Positions 18,176-28,589 of a stretch of DNA of 64,000 nucleotides are shown here, in pieces. A model generated the notes under the pieces. It saw nothing but the letters and a program-made list of their open reading frames with translations. It was not told where the DNA came from and searched no databases. Made by a program: the position numbers and the translations under genes. How positions within the stretch are numbered: the stretch's first letter is position 1; every line of letters starts with the position of its first letter. The DNA is from Alginatibacterium sediminis (GTDB taxonomy: Bacteria > Pseudomonadota > Gammaproteobacteria > Enterobacterales > Celerinatantimonadaceae), in NCBI RefSeq assembly GCF_003610775.1, contig NZ_RAQO01000004.1:1115838-1179837 (forward strand), written 5' to 3'.

Positions 18176-19577
18176 TAGTACCGGCACTATACTTGACCAA
18201 ATTGTTGCAGATAGACGTATTTGGCTAGAAGCCCAACAACAAAAGCAACCATTAGACAGTTTTATCTCAAAGATAGAGCCTAGCGACCGGGATTTTTACG
18301 CGGCTTTATCAGGCGATAAAACCCATTTCATTTTGGAGTGTAAGAAAGCATCCCCTTCAAAAGGCCTAATACGCGATGAATTTGATCTTGATATCATTTC
18401 ATCAGCCTACAAAAACTGGGCGAGCGCAATATCAGTGCTAACCGAAAGTAAGTATTTCCAAGGTGATTTTGCTTACATCAATCAGGTTCGCCAGCAAGTA
18501 AGCCAACCGATACTTTGTAAAGATTTCATGATAGACCCTTATCAGGTTTATTTGGCCCGCTATTCCAATGCTGACGCTATATTACTGATGTTGTCTGTTC
18601 TCGACGATAAGCAATATCAAGAATTATCCAAGCTTGCAGCAGAACTTAATCTTGGTGTGTTAACCGAGGTTAGTAACCCGCTAGAATGCGAACGCGCTAT
18701 TGCTCTAAACGCGAAGGTTATTGGGATAAACAACCGCAACCTTCGTGACCTAAGTATTAGCCTAGAACGAACCGAACAGCTCTCAAGTATGATCCCGAGC
18801 GATAGAATTGTGATTTCGGAGTCAGGCATTCATACCCATCAGCAAGTGATGGACATTAGTCAGTTTGCCAACGGCTTTTTGGTGGGTAGTTCGATTATGG
18901 CACAAGCCGATATAGACATGGCCTGTCGTCAGCTCATTCTAGGTAACAATAAAGTTTGCGGTTTAACCCGGGCCGAAGATGTTCACGCTGTATATGCTGC
19001 CGGGAGTGTGTACGGCGGGCTTATTTTCGCAGAAAAATCCCCCCGATGTGTTAGCTTCGAGCAGGCTAAGCTTTTGGTCAGCGAAGCTGCTCTTAAATTT
19101 GTTGGGGTGTTTGTTAACGCACCAGTTGACCAAGTAGCTAGCTATGCTATTGAACTAGGGTTGAGTGCTGTTCAATTGCATGGCAGTGAAGACGCAACAT
19201 ATATTGAAAGCTTACGTACCGCTCTACCGGCTTCCACATCCATCGAAATTTGGAAGGCACTAGGTGTTAACGATAGTGTTCCAACGGCACCAAAAGGTAT
19301 TGACCGCATATTACTTGATGCAAAAGTAGGCTCGCAAAGCGGTGGTACGGGCCAAGTCTTTGATTGGCAACTTATCAATCACAAATATCCCGAGGCCATG
19401 CTAGCCGGTGGACTAAACCCTAGTAACATTGAGCTGGCCCTAGCCCAAGCCTGTTACGGATTGGACTTGAATTCTGGATTGGAAACCAGCCCTGGAATCA
19501 AAGACACCGACTTAATCAAGCAGGCTTTCACCACACTCCGCGCTTACCCTTATTCAGAATTGAAAAAAGAGAGTTAA
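18168..19577 (+). CDS. trpCF: Bifunctional indole-3-glycerol-phosphate synthase / phosphoribosylanthranilate isomerase
   Basis: A 469-aa fusion of two TIM barrels catalysing successive steps of tryptophan synthesis. The TrpC part (about 1-255) has [10 protein letters not shown] (57-66), [18 protein letters not shown] and SESGI. The TrpF part (about 260-465) begins with [11 protein letters not shown], which holds the catalytic Cys, and contains [22 protein letters not shown] (catalytic Asp) and AGGLNPSNI. The fusion is as in enterobacteria and Alteromonadales. It overlaps trpD and is 4 nt from trpB. Confidence 0.97.
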   Translation: MSSSTGTILDQIVADRRIWLEAQQQKQPLDSFISKIEPSDRDFYAALSGDKTHFILECKKASPSKGLIRDEFDLDIISSAYKNWASAISVLTESKYFQGDFAYINQVRQQVSQPILCKDFMIDPYQVYLARYSNADAILLMLSVLDDKQYQELSKLAAELNLGVLTEVSNPLECERAIALNAKVIGINNRNLRDLSISLERTEQLSSMIPSDRIVISESGIHTHQQVMDISQFANGFLVGSSIMAQADIDMACRQLILGNNKVCGLTRAEDVHAVYAAGSVYGGLIFAEKSPRCVSFEQAKLLVSEAALKFVGVFVNAPVDQVASYAIELGLSAVQLHGSEDATYIESLRTALPASTSIEIWKALGVNDSVPTAPKGIDRILLDAKVGSQSGGTGQVFDWQLINHKYPEAMLAGGLNPSNIELALAQACYGLDLNSGLETSPGIKDTDLIKQAFTTLRAYPYSELKKES

Positions 19578-19581
19578 TACT

Positions 19582-20772
19582 ATGTCCAAACTAAACCCTT
19601 ATTTTGGTCAATTTGGCGGCCGCTTTGTTCCGCAAATATTGATCCCTGCATTGGACGAACTTGAAGAGGCGTTCATTGAAGCCCTAGACGACCCTGAATT
19701 CCAAAGCGAATTTTCCGGTTTGTTAGAGGAGTATGCGGGCCGCCCAACACCATTAACTTTATGTCGCAATATCACGACGGGCACCAAAACCAAAATTTAC
19801 CTCAAGCGTGAAGATTTACTGCATGGTGGCGCGCACAAAACCAACCAAGTATTAGGCCAAGCCTTGCTTGCTAAACGCATGGGCAAGAAAGAAATCATAG
19901 CCGAAACTGGAGCTGGTCAACATGGCGTAGCCACAGCGCTAGCATGTGCACTACTGGGGCTTAAATGCCGGGTGTATATGGGTGCTAAAGATTGCGAACG
20001 CCAAAAACCAAATCTATTTCGCATGCAGTTAATGGGCGCAGAAGTTATTCCAGTACATTCGGGTAGCTCAACGCTCAAAGATGCCTGTAATGAAGCACTG
20101 CGCGATTGGGCTGCCAGCTATGACACTAGCCACTACTTACTTGGTACAGCAGCTGGGCCTCATCCTTTCCCAACCATTGTTCGCGAATTTCAAAAAATGA
20201 TTGGTGAAGAAGCCAAACAACAGATTCTGAAAAGCGAAGGAAAATTACCTGATGCCGTAATTGCATGCGTCGGTGGCGGTTCGAACGCCATTGGCATGTT
20301 CAATGATTTTATTCCTGAAGAAGGGGTACGTTTAATCGGCGTAGAACCCGCAGGCAAAGGTATTGATACTCCACAACATGGCGCGCCGTTAAAGCATGGT
20401 CGCGAAGGTATGTTTTTCGGCATGCGCTCTATGATTATGCAAGACCAACACGGGCAAATTGAAGAGTCATACAGTGTGTCTGCAGGCTTAGATTTTCCAT
20501 CAGTTGGGCCACAGCATGCGCACCTAAATGCTACAGGCCGAGCAGAATACGTCTCGGTTACTGATGATGAAGCACTAGAAGCCTTTAGCGACCTTACCCG
20601 TAACGAAGGTATTCTGCCGGCACTTGAATCAGCGCACGCTCTCGCTTATGCAATTAAATTAGCAAAAGCGGAACCTGAAAAAGAACAGATTTTCATTGTT
20701 AACTTGAGTGGCCGTGGTGATAAAGACATCTTCACCGTTGCGGAAATATTTGAACAGCGAGGAACTCTCTAA
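19582..20772 (+). CDS. trpB: Tryptophan synthase beta chain
   Basis: A 396-aa PLP enzyme joining indole and serine. The PLP lysine is Lys86 in [19 protein letters not shown] binds the cofactor phosphate. The N-terminus [14 protein letters not shown] and the length are those of the TrpB1 group that partners TrpA. The stop overlaps the trpA start by one base. Confidence 0.98.
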   Translation: MSKLNPYFGQFGGRFVPQILIPALDELEEAFIEALDDPEFQSEFSGLLEEYAGRPTPLTLCRNITTGTKTKIYLKREDLLHGGAHKTNQVLGQALLAKRMGKKEIIAETGAGQHGVATALACALLGLKCRVYMGAKDCERQKPNLFRMQLMGAEVIPVHSGSSTLKDACNEALRDWAASYDTSHYLLGTAAGPHPFPTIVREFQKMIGEEAKQQILKSEGKLPDAVIACVGGGSNAIGMFNDFIPEEGVRLIGVEPAGKGIDTPQHGAPLKHGREGMFFGMRSMIMQDQHGQIEESYSVSAGLDFPSVGPQHAHLNATGRAEYVSVTDDEALEAFSDLTRNEGILPALESAHALAYAIKLAKAEPEKEQIFIVNLSGRGDKDIFTVAEIFEQRGTL

Positions 20773-21581
20773 TGGCTCAGCGTTATGAAACACTTTTTGC
20801 ATCACTTAAAGCTAAAAACCAAGGTGCGTTCGTGCCATTCGTGACTTTAGGTGACCCTAATCCAGGCCAAAGCCTTGCTGTCATCGATTCGCTAATAGAA
20901 GGCGGCGCCGATGCCTTGGAACTAGGATTTCCATTCTCAGATCCAGTTGCTGATGGTCCAACGATTCAAGGGGCAAATATTCGGGCTCTTGACTCAAACG
21001 TGAGTCCAGACACGTGCATAGAGATGCTCACTAGTATTAGGGCTAAGTATCCAGATATTCCAATTGGCTTACTTCTCTATGCCAATCTAGTGTTTAGTAA
21101 CGGCATTGACGCATTCTATCAGCGCTTAGCTGCTGCTGGTGTTGACTCCGTATTGGTAGCTGATGTGCCGTTAAGTGAATCGTTGCCGTTTCGTGAAGCA
21201 GCCAAACGCAATAACATTGACTGTATATTCATTGCACCACCTAACGCTGACGAAGACTGCTTAGCCCAAGTTGCACAATATACGCAAGGCTACACCTACC
21301 TCTTAAGTCGAGCAGGCGTCACAGGTACTGAAACCAAAGCCGGAAAACCTATATCGCAATTACTGGACAATTTGAATCGCCATCAAGCTGCGCCAGCGCT
21401 GTTAGGCTTCGGTATATCAAGCCCCGAACAAGTAGCACAAGCCATTAGCGCCGGTGCTGCAGGTGCGATCTCTGGCTCGGCCGTGGTTAAAATTATTGAG
21501 TCGAACCTAGAGCTGCCGGAACAAATGCTCAGCGAGCTAAAAGCATTCACCCAAGCGATGAAAGCCGCTACTCAGCTCTAA
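20772..21581 (+). CDS. trpA: Tryptophan synthase alpha chain
   Basis: A 269-aa TIM-barrel enzyme that cleaves indole-3-glycerol phosphate and channels indole to TrpB. The catalytic acids are Glu50 and Asp61 in [29 protein letters not shown] and [10 protein letters not shown] bind the phosphate. It is the last trp gene, followed by a hairpin. Confidence 0.97.
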   Translation: MAQRYETLFASLKAKNQGAFVPFVTLGDPNPGQSLAVIDSLIEGGADALELGFPFSDPVADGPTIQGANIRALDSNVSPDTCIEMLTSIRAKYPDIPIGLLLYANLVFSNGIDAFYQRLAAAGVDSVLVADVPLSESLPFREAAKRNNIDCIFIAPPNADEDCLAQVAQYTQGYTYLLSRAGVTGTETKAGKPISQLLDNLNRHQAAPALLGFGISSPEQVAQAISAGAAGAISGSAVVKIIESNLELPEQMLSELKAFTQAMKAATQL

Positions 21582-21599
21582 ACGTTAACAAGGTGCTTT

Positions 21600-21627
21600 G
21601 AGAGGCAATTCAGCTTGATTGCCTCTC
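21600..21627 (+). terminator. Hairpin after the trp operon
   Basis: Perfect 10-bp stem GAGAGGCAAT (21600-21609) and ATTGCCTCTC (21618-21627), 19 nt after the trpA stop. The downstream sequence is pyrimidine-rich but has no clean T-run, so termination may be partial. Confidence 0.6.
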
Positions 21628-21684
21628 ATCCTCGCTCTTGTTATCCTGCAAGCCAATTTATTGAATAGAGTACTTACGCCTGCT

Positions 21685-22260
21685 ATGAAGCAATTTTTTG
21701 AGTTCATTCCTCTCATCGTGTTCTTTGCTGTGTATAAAATGCAAGATATCTACCTTGCTACCGGCTCATTAATTATCACCACCGGCTTATTGCTCGCATA
21801 CAACTGGTTTAAACACAAAAAAGTGGAAAAGATGCACCTCGTCAGTTTTGTGATGGTATTGGTGTTCGGTACTTTAACCATGATATTTCGCGATGATGCC
21901 TTCATTAAATGGAAAGTGACGGTTGTTTATGCCATTTTTGCAGTGGCCTTATTTATAAGCCAATATGTGTACAAAACGCCTTTGTTGCAGAAAATGCTAG
22001 GGAAAGAAATTGAAGTTCCTGCTGCGATATGGGCACAAGTGAATTTAGCATGGACAGCATTCTTCGCTATCTTGGCTGGACTCAATATCTATATTGCTTA
22101 CAATTTCAGCCTCGAGTTTTGGGTTAATTTTAAAGTGTTCTGGTTGTTCGGATTCACGATTGTGTTCACTGTTTTGACTGTGGTTTATTTGTTTAAGCAC
22201 ATGCCCAAGGACAAACAAGAGACCATAGTCTCAGCCAAAAATGAACAAAATAAGGATTAA
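21685..22260 (+). CDS. yciB: Inner-membrane septation protein A (YciB/IspZ)
   Basis: A 191-aa polytopic inner-membrane protein of the YciB/IspZ family, linked to septation and envelope integrity. [19 protein letters not shown] is the usual family start. The frame is open further upstream to 21619, but that extension would run through the hairpin behind trpA, so the ATG at 21685 is preferred. Five hydrophobic segments are visible. It is followed by yciI at 5 nt, as in E. coli and its relatives. Confidence 0.93.
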   Translation: MKQFFEFIPLIVFFAVYKMQDIYLATGSLIITTGLLLAYNWFKHKKVEKMHLVSFVMVLVFGTLTMIFRDDAFIKWKVTVVYAIFAVALFISQYVYKTPLLQKMLGKEIEVPAAIWAQVNLAWTAFFAILAGLNIYIAYNFSLEFWVNFKVFWLFGFTIVFTVLTVVYLFKHMPKDKQETIVSAKNEQNKD

Positions 22261-22265
22261 TAATT

Positions 22266-22565
22266 ATGTGGTATTTGATCTATTCAGAAGATAAAGAAGG
22301 TAGCCTTCCGGCACGCATGGCTGCTCGCCCTGCACATTTACAACGACTACAAGAGTTAAGTGACGAAGGTCGATTACTGGTTGCCGGCCCCAATCCAAAT
22401 ATTGATGCCCAAGACCCAGGCGAAGCAGGTTTTAGCGGCTCCACCGTGATTGCCGAGTTTAACAGCTTAATTGACGCCCAAGCCTGGGCAGATCAAGACC
22501 CTTACTTAGAAGCTGGGGTATATCAAAGCGTCACAGTAAAACCTCTTAAAGTGGTTTTACCTTAG
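22266..22565 (+). CDS. yciI: YciI-like protein
   Basis: A 99-aa protein of the YciI family (ferredoxin-like fold). [25 protein letters not shown] and [13 protein letters not shown] are the usual blocks, with the putative catalytic His and Asp conserved ([15 protein letters not shown]). The biochemical role is unsettled. It lies 5 nt behind yciB, probably co-transcribed. Confidence 0.92.
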   Translation: MWYLIYSEDKEGSLPARMAARPAHLQRLQELSDEGRLLVAGPNPNIDAQDPGEAGFSGSTVIAEFNSLIDAQAWADQDPYLEAGVYQSVTVKPLKVVLP

Positions 22566-22627
22566 TTGATAAAATCTAGGCTACACTTATATTAAAGTGC
22601 TATTGAGCACGTTTAAGGGTAGCTTGG

Positions 22628-23308
22628 ATGACTTCTCAATATATCCCCTATTATCAACATCATTCTCGTCCCAAGACTTTGGTCTATTTAGGCTGCATTT
22701 GCTTAGGATTTGCGTGGATCTTACTGATTTCACAGTTGATGCTGAGTAATGTTTTAGCATCAGTGATGCTATTCATTTCTTTTTTAAATTTCAAACTTGC
22801 GTACAACCAAGCCAAGTTGCCGCGTTTTGCCGTGGTGTTATGTGAAGATCACATTCAATATCACCATTGTTACGGGGGCTGGAGCCTACCATGGCAACAA
22901 TTACAGTCAATTGCGATTCCAAGACTAATTCAGCATGGCGACTATCAGGATAGTCATTATATAGGTTTGCGCCTGCAGCATTTAGACAGCTTTATAGAAC
23001 AATTAAATCCGCGATTCATCTCCCAGATATTAACCGAGCAGCGCCCTATTTTGCGTTTGGCTTTGGCGACAGAGCGCCATGATTTAGATATTCAGGATAA
23101 ACTATTTGAAAGTGATTATTACCGCTGCGAAGACGGCCGAATTATCACCGGATTGCAGGCGATGTTTGCCCACCGCATGCTAACCCTACAGAAATTGACC
23201 GGCTTTCACTTGTGGATTGATCTTAGCAACATAGCCCTACCCTCAACTGAACTATTAAAGCTCAGTCGAACTTACTGGCAGCAAGCACCGAGGCAGACCA
23301 AAAACTAA
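22628..23308 (+). CDS. DUF2982-type membrane protein
   Basis: A 226-aa protein with two adjacent N-terminal transmembrane segments (about residues 17-35 and 40-56) and a soluble remainder (WSLPWQQLQSIAIPR, YIGLRLQHLDSFIEQLNPR). The pattern fits the DUF2982 family found in Alteromonadales and Vibrionales; this is from memory of the family. No function is known. It follows yciI by 62 nt on the same strand and ends 7 nt from the convergent lpxM. Confidence 0.6.
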   Translation: MTSQYIPYYQHHSRPKTLVYLGCICLGFAWILLISQLMLSNVLASVMLFISFLNFKLAYNQAKLPRFAVVLCEDHIQYHHCYGGWSLPWQQLQSIAIPRLIQHGDYQDSHYIGLRLQHLDSFIEQLNPRFISQILTEQRPILRLALATERHDLDIQDKLFESDYYRCEDGRIITGLQAMFAHRMLTLQKLTGFHLWIDLSNIALPSTELLKLSRTYWQQAPRQTKN

Positions 23309-23315
23309 ATCCGAT

Positions 23316-24257
23316 TTAGTAACGCAGCTCTTTTTGACCTTCAATACTCTTCATTAAACTTAGCGTCCACATATACTGCTCAGGAGCACGCCGCACCAAT
23401 TTTTCAACTTCTTTGTTCATTAGAGTGCTATCCACAATAGCATCACCACTCGGATAGCCCGTTAAGGGTGGATGTGCAATTAGTTTAATTTTGTGTTGCT
23501 CACTATCATAGGTTGCGAATATAGGAAGTACTCGCGCATCACAGATTTTAGCCATTTTTCCAAGTACTGGAATCGTAGCTTTGTTATTACCAAAGAAAGG
23601 TACAAATACACTGTGCTTGGGGCCTAGATCTTCATCTGGTAAGTAAATACACCCCATACCCGCTCGTATAGTTTTCATAAGCGCTTTAAGGCCGGCTTTA
23701 CGCTCTAATAGAGCCCCACCAAAACGCGTGCGGTGCCGAGCCATCAAATAATCTATTAGCGGAGCGCGCATCTCCTTAAACATGGTTGACATTGGCCGCC
23801 CTTGGGCTGAGAAGTATAGACCCGCATAGTCGACTGGATAGGTGTGTGGAAGTAAAACAATAAAGTTATCACCGCTTTCCAATATTGCGTCGATATGTTC
23901 TTGACCATCAACAATGATGCGCTCTTGTATGTACTTACGGCTGCGTACTGACAATTCGCCGTAGGCAAACATCACCTGAGCAAAAGCTTCAAGGTTTTCT
24001 AAGAGAACTTGTTGACGTTTTTCGGAATCCCATTGCGGAAAGCATAACTGCAAATTGATATCTGCAATATTCAGACGCTTTTTTAAAACTTTACGCTTAA
24101 ACATAAAGCGTGCAAAGCGCACAGCTAACCAGTCACGTACTTTCACTGGGATTAAGCACAACAGTACCATCAATAAAGCTCCCAACCACTGCAACCAGTA
24201 GCGAGGATGAAGAAATGACCAAGAGAATTGGACTTTGTAAGCATTAAACTGAGACAT
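23316..24257 (-). CDS. lpxM: Lipid A acyltransferase LpxM-like
   Basis: A 313-aa inner-membrane lysophospholipid/lipid A acyltransferase. The N-terminus FSWSFLHPRYWLQWLGALLM matches LpxM, with a membrane anchor at about 22-38. The catalytic HxxxxD is H138-TYPV-D143. YLPDEDLGPKHSVFVPFFG and the C-terminal RAPEQYMWTLSLMKS are characteristic of LpxM rather than LpxL. It would add the last secondary acyl chain (myristoyl in E. coli) to lipid A. Confidence 0.88.
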   Translation of the reverse strand: MSQFNAYKVQFSWSFLHPRYWLQWLGALLMVLLCLIPVKVRDWLAVRFARFMFKRKVLKKRLNIADINLQLCFPQWDSEKRQQVLLENLEAFAQVMFAYGELSVRSRKYIQERIIVDGQEHIDAILESGDNFIVLLPHTYPVDYAGLYFSAQGRPMSTMFKEMRAPLIDYLMARHRTRFGGALLERKAGLKALMKTIRAGMGCIYLPDEDLGPKHSVFVPFFGNNKATIPVLGKMAKICDARVLPIFATYDSEQHKIKLIAHPPLTGYPSGDAIVDSTLMNKEVEKLVRRAPEQYMWTLSLMKSIEGQKELRY

Positions 24258-24375
24258 AACAACTTTCGTATCTAGAATGAAGGCCTAGTTTAGCTTATTG
24301 CTGAGTAAGGTGCGACCTAGCTAAAGTCGTCAACCCTAGCTAAATCGAGCTTCGATAAGGAACTAAATCACCCGG

Positions 24376-24687
24376 CTATTTGGGTTTTCCGGTAACAAAG
24401 TGGTCAAGTTGAGGAGACATCAATAGCGGCTCGTCTTGCCACATTATTGCCTTACGCATTTTGCTGCGCGCTTCACTTACTAAATGTTCAGCTTCTTTGG
24501 AGCGAAGCCAGTGCTCTTTGCTTGGCCACTGCGAATAACTAATCCAGGTTCCATCGCTAGCCTTATGCAAACGAGACCCAAGAGCAGAGTATTTTTCTAC
24601 ATTGAAATGAATGACTTCACTCCAGCCTTCCTTAAAGCTTTGTACATGTGACTCATCAAGTTTCCAGCGAAACAATACAACGAACAT
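24376..24687 (-). CDS. Antibiotic biosynthesis monooxygenase (ABM)-like protein
   Basis: A 103-aa dimeric alpha-beta-barrel type protein. MFVVLFRWKL and the GTWISYSQWPSKEHWLRSKE block fit the ABM/EthD-like superfamily. The frame is open to 24708, but the ATG at 24687 starts exactly at the first beta strand. No reaction can be assigned; many such small proteins are uncharacterised. It stands alone between lpxM and the PstS-like gene. Confidence 0.6.
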   Translation of the reverse strand: MFVVLFRWKLDESHVQSFKEGWSEVIHFNVEKYSALGSRLHKASDGTWISYSQWPSKEHWLRSKEAEHLVSEARSKMRKAIMWQDEPLLMSPQLDHFVTGKPK

Positions 24688-24810
24688 CAGCGTCCCTCGC
24701 GACAACAATTGAAATAGAAGAAAATAGCCATACAGACCTAGTTAAAAAATAAGCAGTACGTACCTATAACGCTACCATGCCCAGATTAGTTTCGCCAGAA
24801 ACAAACAACA

Positions 24811-24836
24811 AAGCCGTGGACAAGGCCACGGCTTTT
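24811..24836 (-). terminator. Terminator of the PstS-like gene
   Basis: Perfect 10-bp stem AAAGCCGTGG (24811-24820) and CCACGGCTTT (24827-24836), with a U-rich continuation on the minus strand. It could work in both directions, but the adjacent genes are all minus-strand. Confidence 0.85.
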
Positions 24837-24881
24837 CTTGTTGTAAGCTATATGTATCACCTACCCTATGACGATTGCCAA

Positions 24882-25292
24882 TTAAGGCTTAAACAGCACT
24901 TTAACGTCACCAGTAACATCAGCTTCGTCAACATAAGCAACGGCTGCTGGGTTTGAGCTCACTTGCGAAATTGCTGCCGCTGCACTACCCACTGTATTCG
25001 GTGGGTTAGCCTTGCCAGTAAATACAAGTTTTGCCCAATAGGCTTGAAGCTGAGACTCTGACTTACCGGTTACTGCATCATGAAATGCTGCACGCAGTGG
25101 GTTACCATCTTCGTATTCAATCACTTCAGGTGAAGCGCCGTTAGGTAGTTTTTTAAGCTTACCTAAGAACAATTTTTTTGCCTCGGCAGCACTCAGTGCG
25201 TCTGCGCCGCCAGGATTACCAATCACAACAGGACCGGCAAACGCGAATGACGAACTAAGCACTAATGATAGAGCTAATACTAATTTTTTCAT
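24882..25292 (-). CDS. Short PstS-like phosphate-type substrate-binding protein
   Basis: A 136-aa secreted protein: signal peptide about 1-19 (LVLALSLVLSSSFAFA, cleavage before GPVV), then a single compact PBP-like domain with LSAAEAKKLFLGK, GNPLRAAFHDAV, AYWAKLVFTGKANPP and VAYVDEADV. These blocks are those of short PstS-like proteins annotated as phosphate ABC transporter substrate-binding, about half the size of PstS. No permease or ATPase is adjacent. It lies 11 nt behind the porin, which suggests a joint role in ligand capture or sensing and not ABC transport. Confidence 0.75.
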   Translation of the reverse strand: MKKLVLALSLVLSSSFAFAGPVVIGNPGGADALSAAEAKKLFLGKLKKLPNGASPEVIEYEDGNPLRAAFHDAVTGKSESQLQAYWAKLVFTGKANPPNTVGSAAAAISQVSSNPAAVAYVDEADVTGDVKVLFKP

Positions 25293-25303
25293 GGTCTAGC
25301 TCC

Positions 25304-26461
25304 TTAAAATACGCCTTGGAAAACGATGCTATATACGGTCTGGTCTTCTTCGTATGTTGGATAAACGGGCAAGTTCCCATCAATAAGTCCGCCACTTCCG
25401 TCGAAGTCGCCAGTAAAGGTCGCGTCAAATTTAACGGCTAGATTAGACATCAAGTCATAACGAACACCCAACGAATAGGTGGTGCGTTCACCGCTCAACA
25501 ATGCTGCGGCGCTACCTTCTCTAACGTCATCATCTGTCGATTCTGCAAATGCATAGCTTGCATACGGCATCCATGCGTCAATTCGATAGCCTAATGTTAA
25601 GTAGCCGTTTTTAACACTCGGATAAAGTGCATCAACTTTAACTTCTGTATACTCACCAACTGCCAATATCTGACCGTTGTCATATTGGAATCCAGCACCA
25701 ACAAATTGACCTTTGGTATTGTCATTTAAACCTAACACGCCAATAACACTTGGATCAGCATCTATCGTTGCGTTGATTTTATTTTGACCATAGACAGCAC
25801 GAAGGGTTAAGTCTTCCCAGGTATAGGTTAAGTTTGCACCCACCATGTAGTCATATTTAACGCCGTTTTCTTCGTACTGACCACCGAAAGCCTGAAGGCC
25901 TAAGGTTGAATTGTCGAGTTCGTAGTCATAAGCAATGTCACCACCAACATAGGCTGTAAATGGTACAAAGTCATACACTTCTGTTGGCGGACGAGCCCAA
26001 GGTTGCGCATAACCAACATCGAGGTAATCTGAATACATAAATAGTGGCACACGAAGTTTACCAGCACGAACGACGACGTCGTTATCGAAGGAATGCTTGA
26101 TGTAAGCCCATTCAATAGCAGGTTCAAAGTCGTCTTCACCCTTAGATACTAATTGTACGGTGACGCCAGTGCTATCAGCCATAGCAAATTCAGCTTGAAG
26201 GCCAACTTTAGTCAAGTTGTTAAGATCGTAGCTCTCTTGAGCACCAGCATAACCAAGGTCATTGCTAGCGCGAGTTACACCTACGCTATAAAAACCATTG
26301 AACTTAAAGCGATCGCTCATTGATTTACTATCGTTGTCTTTCAAGATTTGAATTTCTTGTTCGAGTTTTTCGATGCGTGCATCCGATGCTTCGTCAGCGT
26401 GAGCAACTGAAGTTGCAGCCATGATTGCCAAAGGCAATGCGGCAAGTTTCCATTTAGCCAT
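25304..26461 (-). CDS. Outer-membrane porin
   Basis: A 385-aa beta-barrel protein: signal peptide about 1-22 (LAALPLAIMAATSVAHA), a short coiled coil (IEKLEQEIQILKD, about 29-41), then alternating amphipathic strands ending in the outer-membrane C-terminal signature VFQGVF. FNGFYSVGVTRASNDL and VRAGKLRVPLF are typical of a porin family widespread in Alteromonadales. The coiled coil may form a trimer stalk in the periplasm. Substrate unknown; the adjacent PstS-like gene suggests an anion such as phosphate, which is inference. Confidence 0.8.
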   Translation of the reverse strand: MAKWKLAALPLAIMAATSVAHADEASDARIEKLEQEIQILKDNDSKSMSDRFKFNGFYSVGVTRASNDLGYAGAQESYDLNNLTKVGLQAEFAMADSTGVTVQLVSKGEDDFEPAIEWAYIKHSFDNDVVVRAGKLRVPLFMYSDYLDVGYAQPWARPPTEVYDFVPFTAYVGGDIAYDYELDNSTLGLQAFGGQYEENGVKYDYMVGANLTYTWEDLTLRAVYGQNKINATIDADPSVIGVLGLNDNTKGQFVGAGFQYDNGQILAVGEYTEVKVDALYPSVKNGYLTLGYRIDAWMPYASYAFAESTDDDVREGSAAALLSGERTTYSLGVRYDLMSNLAVKFDATFTGDFDGSGGLIDGNLPVYPTYEEDQTVYSIVFQGVF

Positions 26462-26549
26462 TTTCCGTTTTCCTGTAATTAGAATAGCTCTGCGGCTATC
26501 TATTTTTAACTATGACGTAAAGACAAACGCCTTTCGTCGTTCCGTATTT

Positions 26550-26568
26550 TGAGGTCAAACCGACCTCA
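26550..26568. other. Hairpin in the MCP-porin gap
   Basis: TGAGGTC (26550-26556) and GACCTCA (26562-26568) form a 7-bp stem with a 5-nt loop between the MCP stop and the porin start. GCGCA/TGCGC near 26604-26617 makes a second small one. Neither has a T-run; they may be a weak terminator or operator-like sites. Confidence 0.4.
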
Positions 26569-26646
26569 GTCCATCTATGACACTGCAAATGCAGTCATCA
26601 ATGTGCGCAAACTGCGCCTAGATTCTTTATAATGTTCTTGGTACTA

Positions 26647-28263
26647 CTAAACTTTGTATTGTCGAATCACATCACTCAAAGCAGCTGTAACGCGTCTAAT
26701 ATCTTCACTAACCGTATCGAGTTCAGTACTACTTTGAGCAACAGTTTGTGATATTTGTTCAATTTCAGAAACATTGGTTCGAATTAAGTCCGAGGTCTCA
26801 GTTTGTTGCTCAGTTGCTTGGGCAATTTGCTCATTGACGGCAAAGATGCTCTCAACTTTCATAGTAATTGCGGTGAGCGACTGTCCTGCTTCTGCGGATT
26901 GCGCCACACTAGCTTGTGCACTTTCGGTGCCTCGATTCATTGCTTCTACCGCAGAACCGGTACCTTTTTGTAGCTCTTCAAGCACTTGCTGAATCTCTTG
27001 GGTTGAGTCTTGAGTGCGTGAAGCCAAGGTTCGAACTTCATCGGCTACCACTGCAAAACCGCGTCCTTGTTCTCCGGCGCGGGCAGCTTCAATCGCTGCG
27101 TTTAATGCAAGTAGATTGGTTTGTTCTGCAATACCTCGGATAGAATCCAAAATAGCGCCAGCATTACTAGTGTATGACTCAAGTTGATTAATCACTTGCG
27201 CAGTATTATTTACCTCATCAGCAAGACTACTAATAGCTGTCATGGTGTTCTCAACCACTTGATTACCGCGCTGCGCAGTCTCGTTGGCAGAGCTTGCTTC
27301 AGTAGAGGCTTGAGCCGCATTGCCAGCAATCATATGCACACTGTCAGTCATGACATGAATCGCTGAGCTAACAGACTCCACTAAGGCATTTTGTGCTTGA
27401 ATGCTTTGCGATGTTTGCTGACTAGAATCCATTAGGCGGTTGGAAACATCCTCAAGCGAAGCAACCGTTTCACTGGTAGTTGCAATGCTAATTTGCATCT
27501 TGCTAATAAATTGATTAAACCAATGCACCAAATCTGCTATTTCATCGCGTCCGGCATAATCGACTCGCACCGTTAAGTCGCCCTCACCCTCTGCAATTTC
27601 TCGCAATGAGTAAGTCACTTGATTAATTGACTTAACAATACTTCGAACCACAATGATACCTACGACTATCAGGACAAGGATGGTCCCTACACCCAAAATA
27701 ATTCCATTGCGGATAGAATCCTTTGAAGTCGTGATCATGGTATCGATGGTGCTATTGAAATCAGACTCGCTAACGTTGATCACATCATCAAGTCCTTTGA
27801 GCAAACCTTCAAGTATATCCGCTGAACGTTTAGCCCGTGCAGGTAATGTTGCAAAATCGGCGCTTCCATCGACAATGCTTTTCGCAATTGAAACGGCTTC
27901 CGATTCGTATTGACGAAGGTCTGTTCTTATTTTTGAAATTTCTTTGTTAAGGTCTGGCGCTGCAGCTTGTAATTTATCAATGCTAAGTTCCAAGCTATCG
28001 ATATGTTGCTGTGCAATTTCGAAAGATTCTTCGTCGCCTGTGGTCACCGCTGTTTGCAATGATTGGTCGAGATTCTCGAGAGAGTTTCGAGCTTGAATTG
28101 ACGCATCTAACGCCGGGAAGAAGTTATCACGGATTTCGATAACACTACTCTGTGTTAAGCGCTGCACACTAATCGAATCAACCAAAAATACTACAAAGCC
28201 AATGACTGCGATAGCAGCAATAAGCTCAACTTTATGGCGAATTTTCAAACGCGTTAAGTCCAT
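26647..28263 (-). CDS. Methyl-accepting chemotaxis protein
   Basis: A 538-aa chemoreceptor. Transmembrane 1 is at about 13-30, followed by a roughly 155-residue periplasmic helical (4HB-type) sensor, transmembrane 2 at about 188-210 ([20 protein letters not shown]), a HAMP domain, and the cytoplasmic signalling domain with the hairpin tip [20 protein letters not shown] and [13 protein letters not shown]. There is no C-terminal NWETF-type pentapeptide. The ligand is unknown. It stands upstream of the porin and PstS-like genes on the same strand, a neighbourhood that hints at a common ligand. Confidence 0.93.
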   Translation of the reverse strand: MDLTRLKIRHKVELIAAIAVIGFVVFLVDSISVQRLTQSSVIEIRDNFFPALDASIQARNSLENLDQSLQTAVTTGDEESFEIAQQHIDSLELSIDKLQAAAPDLNKEISKIRTDLRQYESEAVSIAKSIVDGSADFATLPARAKRSADILEGLLKGLDDVINVSESDFNSTIDTMITTSKDSIRNGIILGVGTILVLIVVGIIVVRSIVKSINQVTYSLREIAEGEGDLTVRVDYAGRDEIADLVHWFNQFISKMQISIATTSETVASLEDVSNRLMDSSQQTSQSIQAQNALVESVSSAIHVMTDSVHMIAGNAAQASTEASSANETAQRGNQVVENTMTAISSLADEVNNTAQVINQLESYTSNAGAILDSIRGIAEQTNLLALNAAIEAARAGEQGRGFAVVADEVRTLASRTQDSTQEIQQVLEELQKGTGSAVEAMNRGTESAQASVAQSAEAGQSLTAITMKVESIFAVNEQIAQATEQQTETSDLIRTNVSEIEQISQTVAQSSTELDTVSEDIRRVTAALSDVIRQYKV

Positions 28264-28589
28264 TTACAAACCTCTATAATCAATAATTTAGTCGTTATTA
28301 ATGTATCGACTAAATTACAAAAATCTTTAGCAGTACACACAATCCATTTCGAACATTTTTAAAACATTTTTGAAACAAATATTTTGCGGTCATATTTATT
28401 TGCAGGATATTAGCAGAAAGCTCTAACCGAGCAACATTCCTTTTGCAAAAATGACATAAATATGACCAATTGGTTAGCTTTCACAGAACATTTGCGTTAA
28501 AACCGGCTTTTTCCTACGACTATTTCGTGGTGAAAAACCGATTTATTAGTTACTCTTTGTTTTAGAAACTAAACTAAGCATGGAATGAA
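28264..28589. other. 326-bp AT-rich gap between divergent genes
   Basis: No gene is visible. The stretch is AT-rich with repeated short A/T runs (around 28350-28400) and must hold the MCP promoter and that of the NagD-like gene. The only distinct structure is the hairpin at 28500-28544. Confidence 0.5.
28500..28544 (+). other. Long hairpin upstream of the NagD-like gene
   Basis: AACCGGCTTTTTC and GAAAAACCGATTT (28532-28544) pair with a bulge and a mismatch around an 18-nt loop. The T-rich sequence after it is weak as a terminator. It lies 45 nt before the start codon, so it may shape the 5' UTR or end a short upstream transcript. Confidence 0.45.

Noticed and set aside
26556..26590. Pho box upstream of the porin/PstS-like genes
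   Set aside because: The minus strand has one TGTCATA half-site but no second copy at the 11-bp spacing, so it is not a supported PhoB site.
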